Source: Dyadobacter sp. NIV53 (GTDB lineage: Bacteria; Bacteroidota; Bacteroidia; Cytophagales; Spirosomataceae). Taken from it: a DNA stretch of 64,000 nucleotides. Made by a program: the position numbers and the translations under genes. How positions within the stretch are numbered: position 1 is the first letter of the stretch; each line of letters opens with the position of its first letter. The notes beneath the pieces were generated by a model. That model was not told the origin of the DNA. It saw only the letters and a program-made list of their open reading frames with translations, and ran no database searches. The stretch lies in contig NZ_CP081299.1 of NCBI RefSeq assembly GCF_019711195.1, positions 868,001 to 932,000 of the forward strand. The letters run 5' to 3'. Positions 1 to 8,245 of this stretch are shown piece after piece.

Positions 1-648
1 GTCGGCAGAAATCAGGAAACCTTAGATAGTGCTGTGGCCCAGCTTGGCGATAATTTTATAGCCATAAATGCCGATGTAACCAACCTAGCCGACCTGGAAA
101 GAGTGTTTAAAGAAACATCTGAAAAATTCGGTAAAGTTGACGTGATTGTTGCCAATGCGGGCGGCGGAGCTGTTGGAACTGTGGCAACTCTTGGTGAAAC
201 TGACTTTGACAAAACAATTAATTTAAACCTGAAAAGTGTCTACTTCACGGTTCATCAAGCACTACCCTATATGAATGATGGTGGCTCTATTATTTTGATC
301 GGGTCAAATGCAGCTCATCGGGCATATCCGAACTTTACGCTTTATGGTGCTGCAAAAGCGGCTGTGATCCATTTTGCAAAAGGATTTTCAAGCGACCTTT
401 TAGATAGAAAGATCAGAGCGAATGTCATAACCCCGGGAACGACAGATACACCCGCATTTGACAAGTTTGTTCCCGCAGAACAAATTGAAGGTTTAAAAAA
501 ACACTTTGCAAGTGAAATGCCAATTGGCAGAATCGGGCAGCCATCTGACATTGGCAAAACAGCGGTTTTCCTGGCCTCTGATGATTCATCGTTTATGCTT
601 GGCGCCGAACTCCTTGTTGATGGTGGAATGACCTATTTATCTAAATAA
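1..648 (+). CDS. SDR family oxidoreductase, 5' end outside window
   Basis: Short-chain dehydrogenase/reductase, predicted to use NAD(P)H on an unknown carbonyl or alcohol in the cytoplasm. The frame is already open at base 1 and begins with VGRNQETL, the part that follows the second beta strand of the Rossmann fold, so the TGxxxGIG nucleotide-binding motif lies upstream of the window. Visible family features are the NADV-type strand, VANAG, the catalytic Ser region (LIGSNAA), the YxxxK dyad in LYGAAKAA, the PG(T/x)TDTP loop and the C-terminal FLASDDS/GAELLVDGG block. An internal GTG at base 34 should not be taken as the start. The next reductase begins 7 bp after the stop, so the two probably share a transcript. 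Confidence 0.93.
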   Translation, partial: VGRNQETLDSAVAQLGDNFIAINADVTNLADLERVFKETSEKFGKVDVIVANAGGGAVGTVATLGETDFDKTINLNLKSVYFTVHQALPYMNDGGSIILIGSNAAHRAYPNFTLYGAAKAAVIHFAKGFSSDLLDRKIRANVITPGTTDTPAFDKFVPAEQIEGLKKHFASEMPIGRIGQPSDIGKTAVFLASDDSSFMLGAELLVDGGMTYLSK

Positions 649-655
649 TTTCAAA

Positions 656-1279
656 ATGAGTAATTCAGAAAATAAAAAAACGAGCTACGCCATTATTGGC
701 TTTGGTAAGATCGGACAGGCCCTTGCCAAGGCGTTTGCCCGTAAGGATATAGAGGTATCAGTTGCAACCACGCGTGACCCGGAGAGCTTTGCGTCCGATG
801 CGGCCGCGATCGGGCCTGGAATCATTCCCACAACCCTGTCCGAAGCCGTAAAGGCTGATGTGATCTTTTTGGCTGTACGTTTCGAGTCGCATCCTGATGT
901 TGCAAAGGCCTTACCCAGCTGGCATGGCAAAACCATCGTAGATGTGACCAATGCCTACGGAGTATCGCCTGAGGCGTTAGGAGGACAACCTTCCGCTGTA
1001 GTCGTGGCCAGGGCATTCAATGACGGAAGACTCGTTAAGGGTTTCAACCATTTGGGCGCCAAAATCCTTGAACAGGATCCGGCCATTCATGGTGGCAGGA
1101 GAGTGGTGTTTCTGTCGAGCGACGACGATGGCGCTGCGAATGAAATTGGTACACTTGCGGAAAATCTCGGCTTTTCACCAGTCAAACTTGGCGGGCTTGC
1201 GGAAGGCGGACTTCTTGTGCAGGCACATGGAAACAACTGGGGTCAACTGATTTTTAAGGACCTGATGAAGTTTGACTGA
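656..1279 (+). CDS. F420-type NADP-binding oxidoreductase
   Basis: Protein of 207 residues with an N-terminal Rossmann motif GFGKIGQA (about residues 15-22) followed by VATTRDPES, the pattern of the NADPH-dependent F420 reductase family (COG2085 type). Many members in bacteria without F420 are of unknown substrate, so the family name should not be read as evidence for F420. A middle region VIFLAVRFESHPDV and TIVDVTNAYG match the nucleotide-domain strands, and the C-terminal part ends without a membrane segment, so a cytosolic enzyme is expected. It lies 7 bp after the upstream SDR gene and about 130 bp before another SDR, suggesting a small reductase cluster handling a shared class of electrophiles or carbonyls; that link is inference. 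Confidence 0.85.
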   Translation: MSNSENKKTSYAIIGFGKIGQALAKAFARKDIEVSVATTRDPESFASDAAAIGPGIIPTTLSEAVKADVIFLAVRFESHPDVAKALPSWHGKTIVDVTNAYGVSPEALGGQPSAVVVARAFNDGRLVKGFNHLGAKILEQDPAIHGGRRVVFLSSDDDGAANEIGTLAENLGFSPVKLGGLAEGGLLVQAHGNNWGQLIFKDLMKFD

Positions 1280-1407
1280 TAACTTATTATCACACAGTTC
1301 AATGCGGCCATGACTCTTAAATAGATGGAACCGGAATTTTGATATAAAATAATTACCATGCACTCCACTAAAACAGGAGTTGCCACTTGACAATAATTAA
1401 TAGAATA

Positions 1408-2166
1408 ATGAACAAATTAGAAAACAAAGTAGCGGTCGTTACCGGTGCTTCAAAAGGAATAGGCGCATCTATCGCGAAATACTTTGCCCATGAAGGCGCA
1501 AAAGTGGTTGTAAATTATGCATCAAGCAAAGAAGCCGCAGATAACGTGGTTAAGGTGATAACAGACCATGGCGGAATTGCCATTGCTGTACAGGCCGATG
1601 TATCGAATGAAGCTGATGTAAACAGGCTGTTTGAAGAAACAGAGAAGGCTTTCGGTAAGTTGGATATTTTGGTAAACAACGCAGTCTTTCAGCAATTTTT
1701 GCCAATAGAACAGGCATCGGAAGAGGCTTTTCATCAGCATTTCAATGTCAATGTTTTGGGCCCTGTACTTACTATCCAGGCCGCTTTGAAACTGTTTGGC
1801 GATAAGGGTGGCAATATTATCAATATCAGTTCGGGTGCAAGCAAATCGCCGATGGCAGGAGTGTCTCTATATTCTGCGACAAAAGCAGCATTAGATGCCA
1901 TAACGATTTCTTTGTCGAAAGAACTGGGCTCGAAAAATGTTCGCATCAATTCTATTTTACCCGGCGCTACGGAAACAGAAGGAGCGACCAGTGCAGGAGT
2001 CACGGCCGGTAGTGAATATGAAAAAATGTTTGTTGCCAATACACCGCTTGGCCGCAGAGGCCAGCCCGAAGATATTGCGAAAGCGGCAGTGTTTCTTGCT
2101 TCTGATGATGCAGCGTGGATTACAGGAGAACAAATTTCGGTTTCGGGTGGTATGTATGGTTTTTAA
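1408..2166 (+). CDS. SDR family oxidoreductase (FabG-like)
   Basis: Complete classical SDR of about 252 residues. Starting at the ATG at 1408 (MNKLENKVAVVTGASKGIG) fits the family better than the upstream in-frame TTG at 1387, because the nucleotide-binding GASKGIG then falls near residue 13-19. Other motifs are DILVNNAV (the usual NNAG has Val in place of Gly), the NISSGAS serine, YSATK as the YxxxK dyad, and the C-terminal DDAAWITGEQISVSGG. It follows the F420-type reductase gene by about 128 bp, and a decayed SDR follows it, so this end of the window has undergone local SDR duplication or acquisition. Substrate is unknown. The NNAV change is tolerated in some SDRs, so activity is likely. 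Confidence 0.93.
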   Translation: MNKLENKVAVVTGASKGIGASIAKYFAHEGAKVVVNYASSKEAADNVVKVITDHGGIAIAVQADVSNEADVNRLFEETEKAFGKLDILVNNAVFQQFLPIEQASEEAFHQHFNVNVLGPVLTIQAALKLFGDKGGNIINISSGASKSPMAGVSLYSATKAALDAITISLSKELGSKNVRINSILPGATETEGATSAGVTAGSEYEKMFVANTPLGRRGQPEDIAKAAVFLASDDAAWITGEQISVSGGMYGF

Positions 2167-2249
2167 AATCATCCAAAATCTCCTTCCATGCATCAATTCG
2201 ATAGCCGAAATGCCGACGGCCGATAGCAATACAAAAGAATTCGAGATAT

Positions 2250-2590
2250 GGTCTAATGAACAGCTTAGAAAACCTTTTTAAAACTACCGCTGATAAATTC
2301 GGGAAGATTAGGCCAAAGGTTTATTGCTCTATTTACTGTCAAGTAGAATAAGGGTGGACACTATTTCGCCTGGCTCCATTAATATGCCGGTTTTCGGCAA
2401 AATGGTACCATAGGAACTGGTGGACCAGGTGAAGCAAATCCGGATAGGTCTTACGCCACCTGGCAGGCAAGTGACTCCGGTTGAGATCGGAAAAAGGGTT
2501 GTATTTTTAGCCTCCGACGACTCAACATTCATCGTAGGCGCCGATATGTTAGCGGATGCCGGTATGGCTAATTCCTTCTCAGTGAAATAA
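2250..2590 (+). pseudogene. Decayed SDR gene with internal deletion and stop
   Basis: Two separated pieces of an SDR can be read. From about 2256 one frame gives SLENLFKTTADKFGKI, matching the region before the NAG motif of the SDR at the window start (LERVFKETSEKFGKV). From 2312 another frame gives AKG then IRVDTISPGSINMPVF, a TAG at 2411, then IGKRVVFLASDDSTF and GADMLADAGM to a TAA at 2588. The missing middle corresponds to roughly 85 residues, including NAG, Ser and YxxxK, so no enzyme can be made. The 5' nucleotide-binding part is also absent. Similarity to the partial SDR at 1-648 is clear, so this is a decayed paralogue. Confidence 0.82.
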
Positions 2591-2965
2591 ATTGATCAAC
2601 AACAGCAGTAAACCGGCAACAGTCCGGGCCCCGCGATTATTGCAATTGCGAGCCGGGACTGTTGCCGGTTACTTTGATAGAGATCATTTTTTTATTAAAT
2701 TTTCAAATATCCTTTTCATTCCATAATAACCTTCACTTTGTGTGACTTAAACCTATTGGTGTATTTAAAGTTGCATGCAGTGGATTGCATAGATAATAGA
2801 AACCGATCCGATGGAAATCAAAAAATGATTGACTTTTGAAATGCTATTCTATATTTATAGTGCTTATTTTGTTTCACTTTAAGCATTATGACGCTATCAA
2901 TCAATTGCCTGCTTCAAAAAAAATTATAAAGAAGTTATTGGTAAACTAAAAACGTATTTGGCTGA
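2591..2965. other. Intergenic region before chromate locus
   Basis: No gene seen. It holds the strong hairpin listed separately near 2611-2670 and then about 295 bp of AT-rich sequence that must contain the promoter of the ChrB-AraC gene. I could not place a convincing Bacteroidota -33/-7 pair. Confidence 0.5.
2611..2670 (+). terminator. Strong hairpin, probable terminator
   Basis: A perfect 15-bp inverted repeat, aaccggcaacagtcc at 2611-2625 and its complement at 2656-2670, is followed within about 20 bases by a T-rich run (attttttt). It sits just after the decayed SDR and before the chromate locus, so it probably ends transcription of the SDR cluster. The T-run is displaced from the stem, so it could instead be an mRNA 3' end stabiliser. 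Confidence 0.55.
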
Positions 2966-3811
2966 ATGAACTGGATCACACGAGAACGACCTAAGATCGA
3001 CCGCATCGCCTGTCCCTGGCTGATCAAAAGGTTTATTGATCCGGATGCACAAATATTTTATGTACCCTTTGATCAGGTCAGAGAAAAAGCCCGTGAATTG
3101 GATGCTACTCCTTTCGATATTCCTGATACTGAATTTACACACTACGAAGACCGCTGCACTTTTGATTTCTTTCTTGAAAAATATGAGATTGAAGATCCGG
3201 CTTTGAAAGACATGGCAACGATCATCCGCGGCGCGGACACTGATGACCATTCACTTGCCAGCCAGTCATCTGGGCTTTGGGCCATTTCGGCCGGCCTGGC
3301 TTATAATATTACAGATGATAATGATTTGCTGGAAAAAGGTATGCTGATCTACGATGCACTATACAGCTGGGCCAAACATCTGCAAAAACAAAAACACACC
3401 CAAAGCCCCGCAGAAAAGCTATTGTTAACTGTTTTTAATACCTATCTGGATAAACAGAAATCGGAGAACCTCAAAACCCCCAAATGGGCCAGAGAGCTCA
3501 AAGAGATTATCCAGGACCAGATTGACACCAATCTTAGCCTGAGCCTGAAAGAAATTGCCGAAGGTTTACGAATCCATCCCTCCTATGTTTCAAGGGAATT
3601 CTCCAAGTATTTCAGCAACCTGTCATTTGGTGAATACATCCGCAAGCTCCGCATTGAAAAAGCGATTGACTTGCTGGCAAATCAGGATCATACCTTATCG
3701 GAAGTTGCCTATCTGACCGGATTTTCTGATCAGAGCCATTTTAACAGAATTTTTAAAGCACACACGGGACAAAACCCTTCTGATTACAGGAAAAGTTTAA
3801 CTAAAAAGTAA
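2966..3811 (+). CDS. ChrB domain-AraC fusion regulator
   Basis: Protein of 281 residues with two parts. Residues 1 to about 137 match the ChrB C-terminal (chromate-resistance) domain: WITRERPKIDRIACPWLIKR, FTHYEDRCTFDFFLEKY, IIRGADTDDHSLASQS and IYDALYSWA are its signature blocks. After a linker, residues about 172-281 are an AraC/XylS double helix-turn-helix (LKEIAEGLRIHPSYVSREF and LSEVAYLTGFSDQSHFNRIF). No membrane segment is present, so it is cytosolic. The chrA transporter gene follows by 84 bp on the same strand. The likely role is a one-component regulator in which the ChrB domain senses chromate, or a related effector, and the AraC part activates chrA. ChrB domains as repressor-like proteins are known in proteobacteria; sensing by this fusion is inference. 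The conserved Cys in IACPW and DRC could bind metal. Confidence 0.88.
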   Translation: MNWITRERPKIDRIACPWLIKRFIDPDAQIFYVPFDQVREKARELDATPFDIPDTEFTHYEDRCTFDFFLEKYEIEDPALKDMATIIRGADTDDHSLASQSSGLWAISAGLAYNITDDNDLLEKGMLIYDALYSWAKHLQKQKHTQSPAEKLLLTVFNTYLDKQKSENLKTPKWARELKEIIQDQIDTNLSLSLKEIAEGLRIHPSYVSREFSKYFSNLSFGEYIRKLRIEKAIDLLANQDHTLSEVAYLTGFSDQSHFNRIFKAHTGQNPSDYRKSLTKK

Positions 3812-3895
3812 TTTCTGTACAAATCGTCATTTTCATTCTATCATTTGATTGCCCGCCATACTAGTATTGCGATAATTATTTTGGTCAGCGAAAAT

Positions 3896-5077
3896 ATGGA
3901 TATACAGAATCAGCCGGTTTGTTACAGCTTATCCGATTTAACGCGGTACTTTTTAAAACTTGGCTCCTTTGGATTTGGCGGCCCTGTTGCCCTGATCGGC
4001 TACATGCACCGTGATCTGGTTGAAAACCGGAAATGGATAAGCGAGGATGAATATCGTGAAGGCCTGGCACTTGCTCAGCTTGCTCCTGGCCCACTGGCAG
4101 CCCAGCTCGGTATTTATCTGGGTTACGTACATTATGGCGTTTGGGGCGCTACACTCACCGGACTGGCTTTCGTACTTCCGTCTTTTGTAATGGTCGTTTT
4201 GCTGGGAATGGCTTATAAACTATACGGTGGCTTGTCGTGGATGCAGGCTGTGTTTTATGGTGTTGGAGCATCAGTAATTGGGATCATCACGCTGAGTTCC
4301 TATAAACTGACAATCAAATCGGTAAGTAAAATCGAAAGTTCTGCCATCAGGAGCCGATGGCTTTTATGGATTTTCTTTGCCGCAATGGCCGTAACTACTG
4401 CAATCACTGAACGCGAGGAAGTATGGCTTTTTATACTAATGGGATTTATTTATATGGCTGTGAAAGCACCGCCCAAATGGCTTGTTAAAAAGGAAACCGT
4501 GTTGTCAACAGTGTTTCTGGCGGGAATTGGTTTCTGGCAGTATGAACCTTCAAAACTCGTACAAATCGGCTGGTTTTTCACCAAGGCTGGTGCATTTGTT
4601 TTTGGCAGCGGACTGGCCATTATTCCATTTTTACAGGCGGGTGTTGTGGATCAGATGGGATGGCTAAACGAACAGCAGTTTCTGGATTCCGTTGCCGTTG
4701 CGATGATTACGCCGGGACCTGTTGTCATTACCGTGGGATTTATTGGATTTCTGGTATCCGGTTTTGCAGGCGCTGTAGTGGCAGCTGCGGGAGTTTTCCT
4801 TCCCTGTTACGTTTTCACCGTGCTCCCTGGCCCCTATTTTAAAAAAATCTCTAAAAATACAAGTATCAAAGCTTTTGTTGATGGCATTACCGCGGCTGTT
4901 GTCGGCGCATTGGCAGGATCTGTTTTTGTAATTGCAACCAGATCAATTATTGATGTGCCTTCGGCCGTTATTGCCATTTTAACTATACTTGCGCTGATTT
5001 ATATCAAAAAATTACAGGAACCATATATCATACTTATTGCCGCCATCATTGGCTTCTTACTAAAAACCTATTTCTAA
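3896..5077 (+). CDS. chrA: Chromate transporter ChrA
   Basis: Inner-membrane chromate efflux protein of the CHR superfamily, 393 residues from the ATG at 3896, the usual length for the two-domain form. An upstream in-frame TTG at 3845 adds 17 residues with no family match and is not preferred. Each half carries the CHR repeat signature: FLKLGSFGFGGPVALIGYM with LAQLAPGPLAAQLGIYLGY in the N half, and FFTKAGAFVFGSGLAIIPFL with AVAMITPGPVVITVGFIGF in the C half. About ten hydrophobic segments are visible. The family exports chromate driven by the proton motive force. It sits directly downstream of the ChrB-AraC regulator and upstream of a DUF2490 outer-membrane protein, forming a compact resistance locus. 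Confidence 0.95.
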   Translation: MDIQNQPVCYSLSDLTRYFLKLGSFGFGGPVALIGYMHRDLVENRKWISEDEYREGLALAQLAPGPLAAQLGIYLGYVHYGVWGATLTGLAFVLPSFVMVVLLGMAYKLYGGLSWMQAVFYGVGASVIGIITLSSYKLTIKSVSKIESSAIRSRWLLWIFFAAMAVTTAITEREEVWLFILMGFIYMAVKAPPKWLVKKETVLSTVFLAGIGFWQYEPSKLVQIGWFFTKAGAFVFGSGLAIIPFLQAGVVDQMGWLNEQQFLDSVAVAMITPGPVVITVGFIGFLVSGFAGAVVAAAGVFLPCYVFTVLPGPYFKKISKNTSIKAFVDGITAAVVGALAGSVFVIATRSIIDVPSAVIAILTILALIYIKKLQEPYIILIAAIIGFLLKTYF

Positions 5078-5103
5078 AATTATCCTTGTTACCACAAATC
5101 ACG

Positions 5104-5835
5104 ATGAAAAAATATTTCCTTCTGCTGTTTTTACTTTTTACGCTTCCGTCATACGCACAAAAACAGGTCAATAAGCAGAGCGGGGTTTGGCTGGGCTATT
5201 TTAACCAAACCAGGCTTACCAACAAATGGGGAATCTGGCTTGACCTGCATGCAAGAAGAACGGAATTTTTCGACCGGTGGGCTACGCAGATCATCCGGCC
5301 CGGGATAACGTATTATGCCAATGATCACCTTAGGTTCACCGCAGGATACGCTTATGCTCGCAGTTTTCCCGCAGCCGGCCTGCAAACCGTACGTCCGGAA
5401 AATAGGCTTTGGCAACAAATACATTGGACAAGCCGCCAGAAACGCCTGCAAACCCTGCAATGGGTCCGGCTGGAAGAGCGCTTTAACAGAAAGATTGCCA
5501 ATGACCAGCTTCAGGATGGCTCAAATTTCAATTTCCGGTTCCGTTATCTTTTAAATCTGATGGTTCCACTGAACCGTGATTTTATAGAACCTAATACCCT
5601 GTTTTTTGCCTTCAATGATGAAATCCATATTAACGCCGGCAAACAGATTACCTATAACCTGTTTGACCAGAACCGTTTTTTTGTAGGGCTCGGTTACCAG
5701 TTTACCAAAGGGCTTAATCTGCAGGTTGGCTACATGAACCAGTTCCAGCAGCTGCCATCAGGAAATCATTTTAACAGCAATAATGTACTGCGTGTTTTTG
5801 TATTTCATAATCTGGATCTGAGGTCGAAAAAGTGA
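5104..5835 (+). CDS. DUF2490 outer-membrane beta-barrel protein
   Basis: Protein of 243 residues starting at the ATG at 5104, which places a signal peptide (MKKYFLLLFLLFTLPSYA, cleaved before QK) at the very N-terminus; the in-frame TTG at 5086 would bury it. The mature part is rich in alternating aromatic strands (GVWLGYFNQTRL, WGIWLDLHARRTEF, RFFVGLGYQFTKGLNLQVGYM) and ends in LRVFVFHNLDL, typical of DUF2490 beta-barrels common in Bacteroidota. The function of the family is not known. It begins 26 bp after chrA on the same strand, so it may be co-transcribed and could provide the outer-membrane step for the chromate locus; this is inference from position. Confidence 0.85.
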   Translation: MKKYFLLLFLLFTLPSYAQKQVNKQSGVWLGYFNQTRLTNKWGIWLDLHARRTEFFDRWATQIIRPGITYYANDHLRFTAGYAYARSFPAAGLQTVRPENRLWQQIHWTSRQKRLQTLQWVRLEERFNRKIANDQLQDGSNFNFRFRYLLNLMVPLNRDFIEPNTLFFAFNDEIHINAGKQITYNLFDQNRFFVGLGYQFTKGLNLQVGYMNQFQQLPSGNHFNSNNVLRVFVFHNLDLRSKK

Positions 5836-6063
5836 GGGTTTGGGTTTACGAAAATATCAGCAGTCACAGTCAGGCCAGCTTGCAGAATAATTACATGAAT
5901 TAACTTTCTCATTTCCGTTACTTTTATCATAGATTCAAAATTTATTTATTGCGAGGTGCATATAGACAAGATATATGTTATGTTTACCAGACTATAGTGC
6001 GCTTACAATGCTGGTTAAAGGAAAGCCATTTACAATGATTGATAAACAATTTGCAATAATCAA

Positions 6064-6663
6064 ATGCCCGAAAAAAGCGACATCTTATCACTACATCTGA
6101 AGAACTTTGCTTCATTGAGCGATAAGGATATAAGCGATAGCCAGCCATTTTGGAAAGCACGCAAAATGAATAAAGGGGATTATTTCAATATGCAAAGCAT
6201 GGTTTGCAATGATCTTGGATTGATTGTAAAAGGTATATTCCGGATTTATTTTCGTGGTCCGAATACAAAAGAAGACAAGAACATTTTCTTTTTCTCGGAA
6301 AATCAGTTTGTCGTTTCGTTCAGAAGTTTCATTTCGCGCGATGCCTGCTGGTATTTTATCGAGGCGATGGAAGATTCGGAAATTTTCTTCATATCCTATC
6401 AGGATCTGAACCGGCTTTATGATAGCAACCCGAATTGGGGGAAATTTGGCAGGTTGCTAGCAGAATTGTTCTTTAAGCTTGCTCAAACCCGAACAGAAGA
6501 ATTCATTTTTTTCTCCCACGAGCAACGTTATATCAGGTTACTGGAAGAACATCCCGATATTATTGAGCGTATCCCGGCTTATCATATATCTTCTTATCTC
6601 GGAATTACTAATCCCTCATTAAGCAGGATCAGGAAGCGTCTTGAAAGTAAAAAGTCGGAATAG
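6064..6663 (+). CDS. Crp/Fnr family transcriptional regulator
   Basis: Protein of 199 residues: an N-terminal cyclic-nucleotide-binding-like beta barrel (about 20-120; GDYFNMQSMVCNDLGLIVKG, FFFSENQFVVSF) and a C-terminal winged helix (about 145-195; YHISSYLGITNPSLSRIRKR). This is the truncated Bacteroidota style of Crp regulator, in which residues for cAMP binding are mostly not conserved, so the ligand is unknown. The gene is alone, in a convergent arrangement with the DUF308 gene on the other strand, and its upstream 228 bp carry no other gene. A second, broken Crp-type gene lies near 9.9 kb. Confident family assignment; target genes unknown. Confidence 0.9.
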   Translation: MPEKSDILSLHLKNFASLSDKDISDSQPFWKARKMNKGDYFNMQSMVCNDLGLIVKGIFRIYFRGPNTKEDKNIFFFSENQFVVSFRSFISRDACWYFIEAMEDSEIFFISYQDLNRLYDSNPNWGKFGRLLAELFFKLAQTRTEEFIFFSHEQRYIRLLEEHPDIIERIPAYHISSYLGITNPSLSRIRKRLESKKSE

Positions 6664-6697
6664 TGCATTTTGTAGCTATTCATTCCTCTAATTAAAT

Positions 6698-6741
6698 TAC
6701 CAAAGAGACTGTACCCTGTTTATGAGATTGCCTCTTTGGTA
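6698..6741. terminator. Hairpin between convergent genes
   Basis: A perfect 10-bp inverted repeat (taccaaagag / ctctttggta) separated by 24 bases lies between the stop codons of two convergent genes. It could end transcription in both directions, but there is no adjacent T-run. Confidence 0.4.
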
Positions 6742-6765
6742 GCTGGGAAATAAAAACACCTTTAA

Positions 6766-7359
6766 TTATACTGTTATTGTTGGACTATCCTTGATAGTTT
6801 TCGATAGGCTTATAGCGGCAAGAAGATAATAAAAGGCACCAAATGCAGAATAACCGGCCAGGTTGACAATGCCCATTGCTGGATCATGTGCCATCAAAAT
6901 GAACGAGATACCTGCGATAGTTGATTGACCACCGCTAATGATCATAGGCCACTGACCACCGAATAGTTTCCGTCTGCGCAGGGCTAAAACCAACTGAATC
7001 AATCCTGTCAGAATTGCCCATGCGCCAAATACCATCAATGCTTCAGGAATGCCTTCTTGCAAAGCCAGGATAACTGCCGCGGTAGTAACAGCACTGATGA
7101 CAGCGTTGATATATTGTGGCGTTTTAGATGAGCTATGACGGTTGGCGCGAATGTCGAGGAAGGTGCCAATTACATCCCATGCGGGATAGACGATTAGCAG
7201 GATGCTTGCTATTTGGAAGGAGGTTTTTGCAAAAAGAATAACCAGAATGACCCAGGTCACAGAAAAAGCGACACGTATGAAATAAAGCTGACGTAATGCT
7301 CTGGATGTTTGTTGCGCCTGGCCATTGATTGCTGCGTCTGACTGATTGGATATTGACAT
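6766..7359 (-). CDS. DUF308-like integral membrane protein
   Basis: Protein of 197 residues from the ATG at 7359 (MSISNQSDAAING); an upstream in-frame start 21 codons earlier adds a hydrophobic stretch with no typical start context and is less likely. Six hydrophobic segments can be counted, for example VILVILFAKTSFQIASILLI, YINAVISAVTTAAVIL and LMVFGAWAILTGLIQLVLAL, the last followed by the basic LRRRKLFGG loop. The repeating pattern and the central WAILTGLIQL resemble DUF308/HdeD-type membrane proteins. Function unknown. A perfect 18-bp palindrome 57 bp upstream of the start may be an operator. Confidence 0.75.
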   Translation of the reverse strand: MSISNQSDAAINGQAQQTSRALRQLYFIRVAFSVTWVILVILFAKTSFQIASILLIVYPAWDVIGTFLDIRANRHSSSKTPQYINAVISAVTTAAVILALQEGIPEALMVFGAWAILTGLIQLVLALRRRKLFGGQWPMIISGGQSTIAGISFILMAHDPAMGIVNLAGYSAFGAFYYLLAAISLSKTIKDSPTITV

Positions 7360-7415
7360 GATTTTAAATTTTAAGTTTATAATTATCCAAAGGTCTGAAG
7401 TATTGCGCAGCACGA

Positions 7416-7433
7416 TTTTCACTTAAGTGAAAA
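7416..7433. promoter_or_regulatory. 18-bp perfect palindrome, candidate operator
   Basis: The sequence ttttcacttaagtgaaaa reads the same on both strands and lies 57 bp upstream of the start codon of the DUF308-like gene. Position and symmetry suggest a dimeric repressor or activator site; the binding protein is unknown. Confidence 0.45.
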
Positions 7434-7663
7434 ACAAGGAAAATAACCGGAATTATTTTCAGGTTATTTCAGCAGAAAGAAGGACAAGAACACCTTAAGG
7501 CACGAGGATTTTTGTCTCCATAGATTTTTAATTCAATCAACATGTCAGTTGAGAGTTGCAAAATCAGAAATGGATACACGAGTAGTAAAAAATTATCAGT
7601 TGCAGTTTTGTATTTGGAAACGACTTTTTGAAGTGGTCATGTATAGACAGGCACAAACTTTTA

Positions 7664-8065
7664 TTAATCTGCCACAAGCCGTTTTCCTAATTGCAAATGC
7701 ACAGACAAAAAATCATAACTATTCCAGGCTTCTGCAATTTTGCCATCTTCAACACGTACCATGCAAATGCCAGAAAATAAAATTGGTTTATTCGTGTCAG
7801 CTTCAATGGCATGGATTACGGTTCTGGCTGCTTCCATATCATCCTGACTGATTACTTCTTCTACATCAATTCTGATATTTTTGAATTGCTTAGAAAAATC
7901 CCGAAAGAACAATTTAAAATCTGCCGCTCCTTTTGTACCATTATTGGAATCAATACCATGAAATTCCGCTTCATCAGTCATAAGTCGGTCAATGGCGTTT
8001 TCGTCGTCCTTATTCCAAACATCTTCGAACCAGTTGTAAAGTAAGGTTGATTTTAAGTTTCTCAT
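7664..8065 (-). CDS. SnoaL-like / ester-cyclase family protein
   Basis: Protein of 133 residues with the SnoaL/NTF2-like alpha+beta barrel pattern: an N-terminal helix ending in LYNWFEDVWNKDDENAIDRLM, the strand AEFHGIDSN, GAADFKLFFRDFSKQFKNIRIDVEEV, and the C-terminal ILFSGICMVRVEDGKIAEAWNSYDF. This last block (hydrophobic strand, then a V.DGKIAE.W motif) is typical of the polyketide-cyclase-like SnoaL group. Such proteins are small cytosolic hydrolases, isomerases or binding proteins; no substrate can be deduced. No signal peptide is seen. It is an isolated gene, downstream neighbour on the far side is an IS element. Confidence 0.82.
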   Translation of the reverse strand: MRNLKSTLLYNWFEDVWNKDDENAIDRLMTDEAEFHGIDSNNGTKGAADFKLFFRDFSKQFKNIRIDVEEVISQDDMEAARTVIHAIEADTNKPILFSGICMVRVEDGKIAEAWNSYDFLSVHLQLGKRLVAD

Positions 8066-8245
8066 AATATTGAATTTTAAAAATGATCTGTATCAATTTA
8101 AAACATTGGTTATGAGACATTTTACTTATTTGAACCTGTATTTTTGATGGGAGAAAAAAAATTCCTCAAATGGCTCTATTCTGTGATCTATGTCTTCCCT
8201 GGACTATTGCCGGAAATGTATGAAAGGCCTGTTTAATTATTTAAT

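Noticed and set aside
8141..8245. A short frame reading MGEKKFLKWLYSVIYV before the IS982 element
   Set aside because: Only 29 codons, no conserved pattern and no regulatory signal, so chance cannot be excluded.
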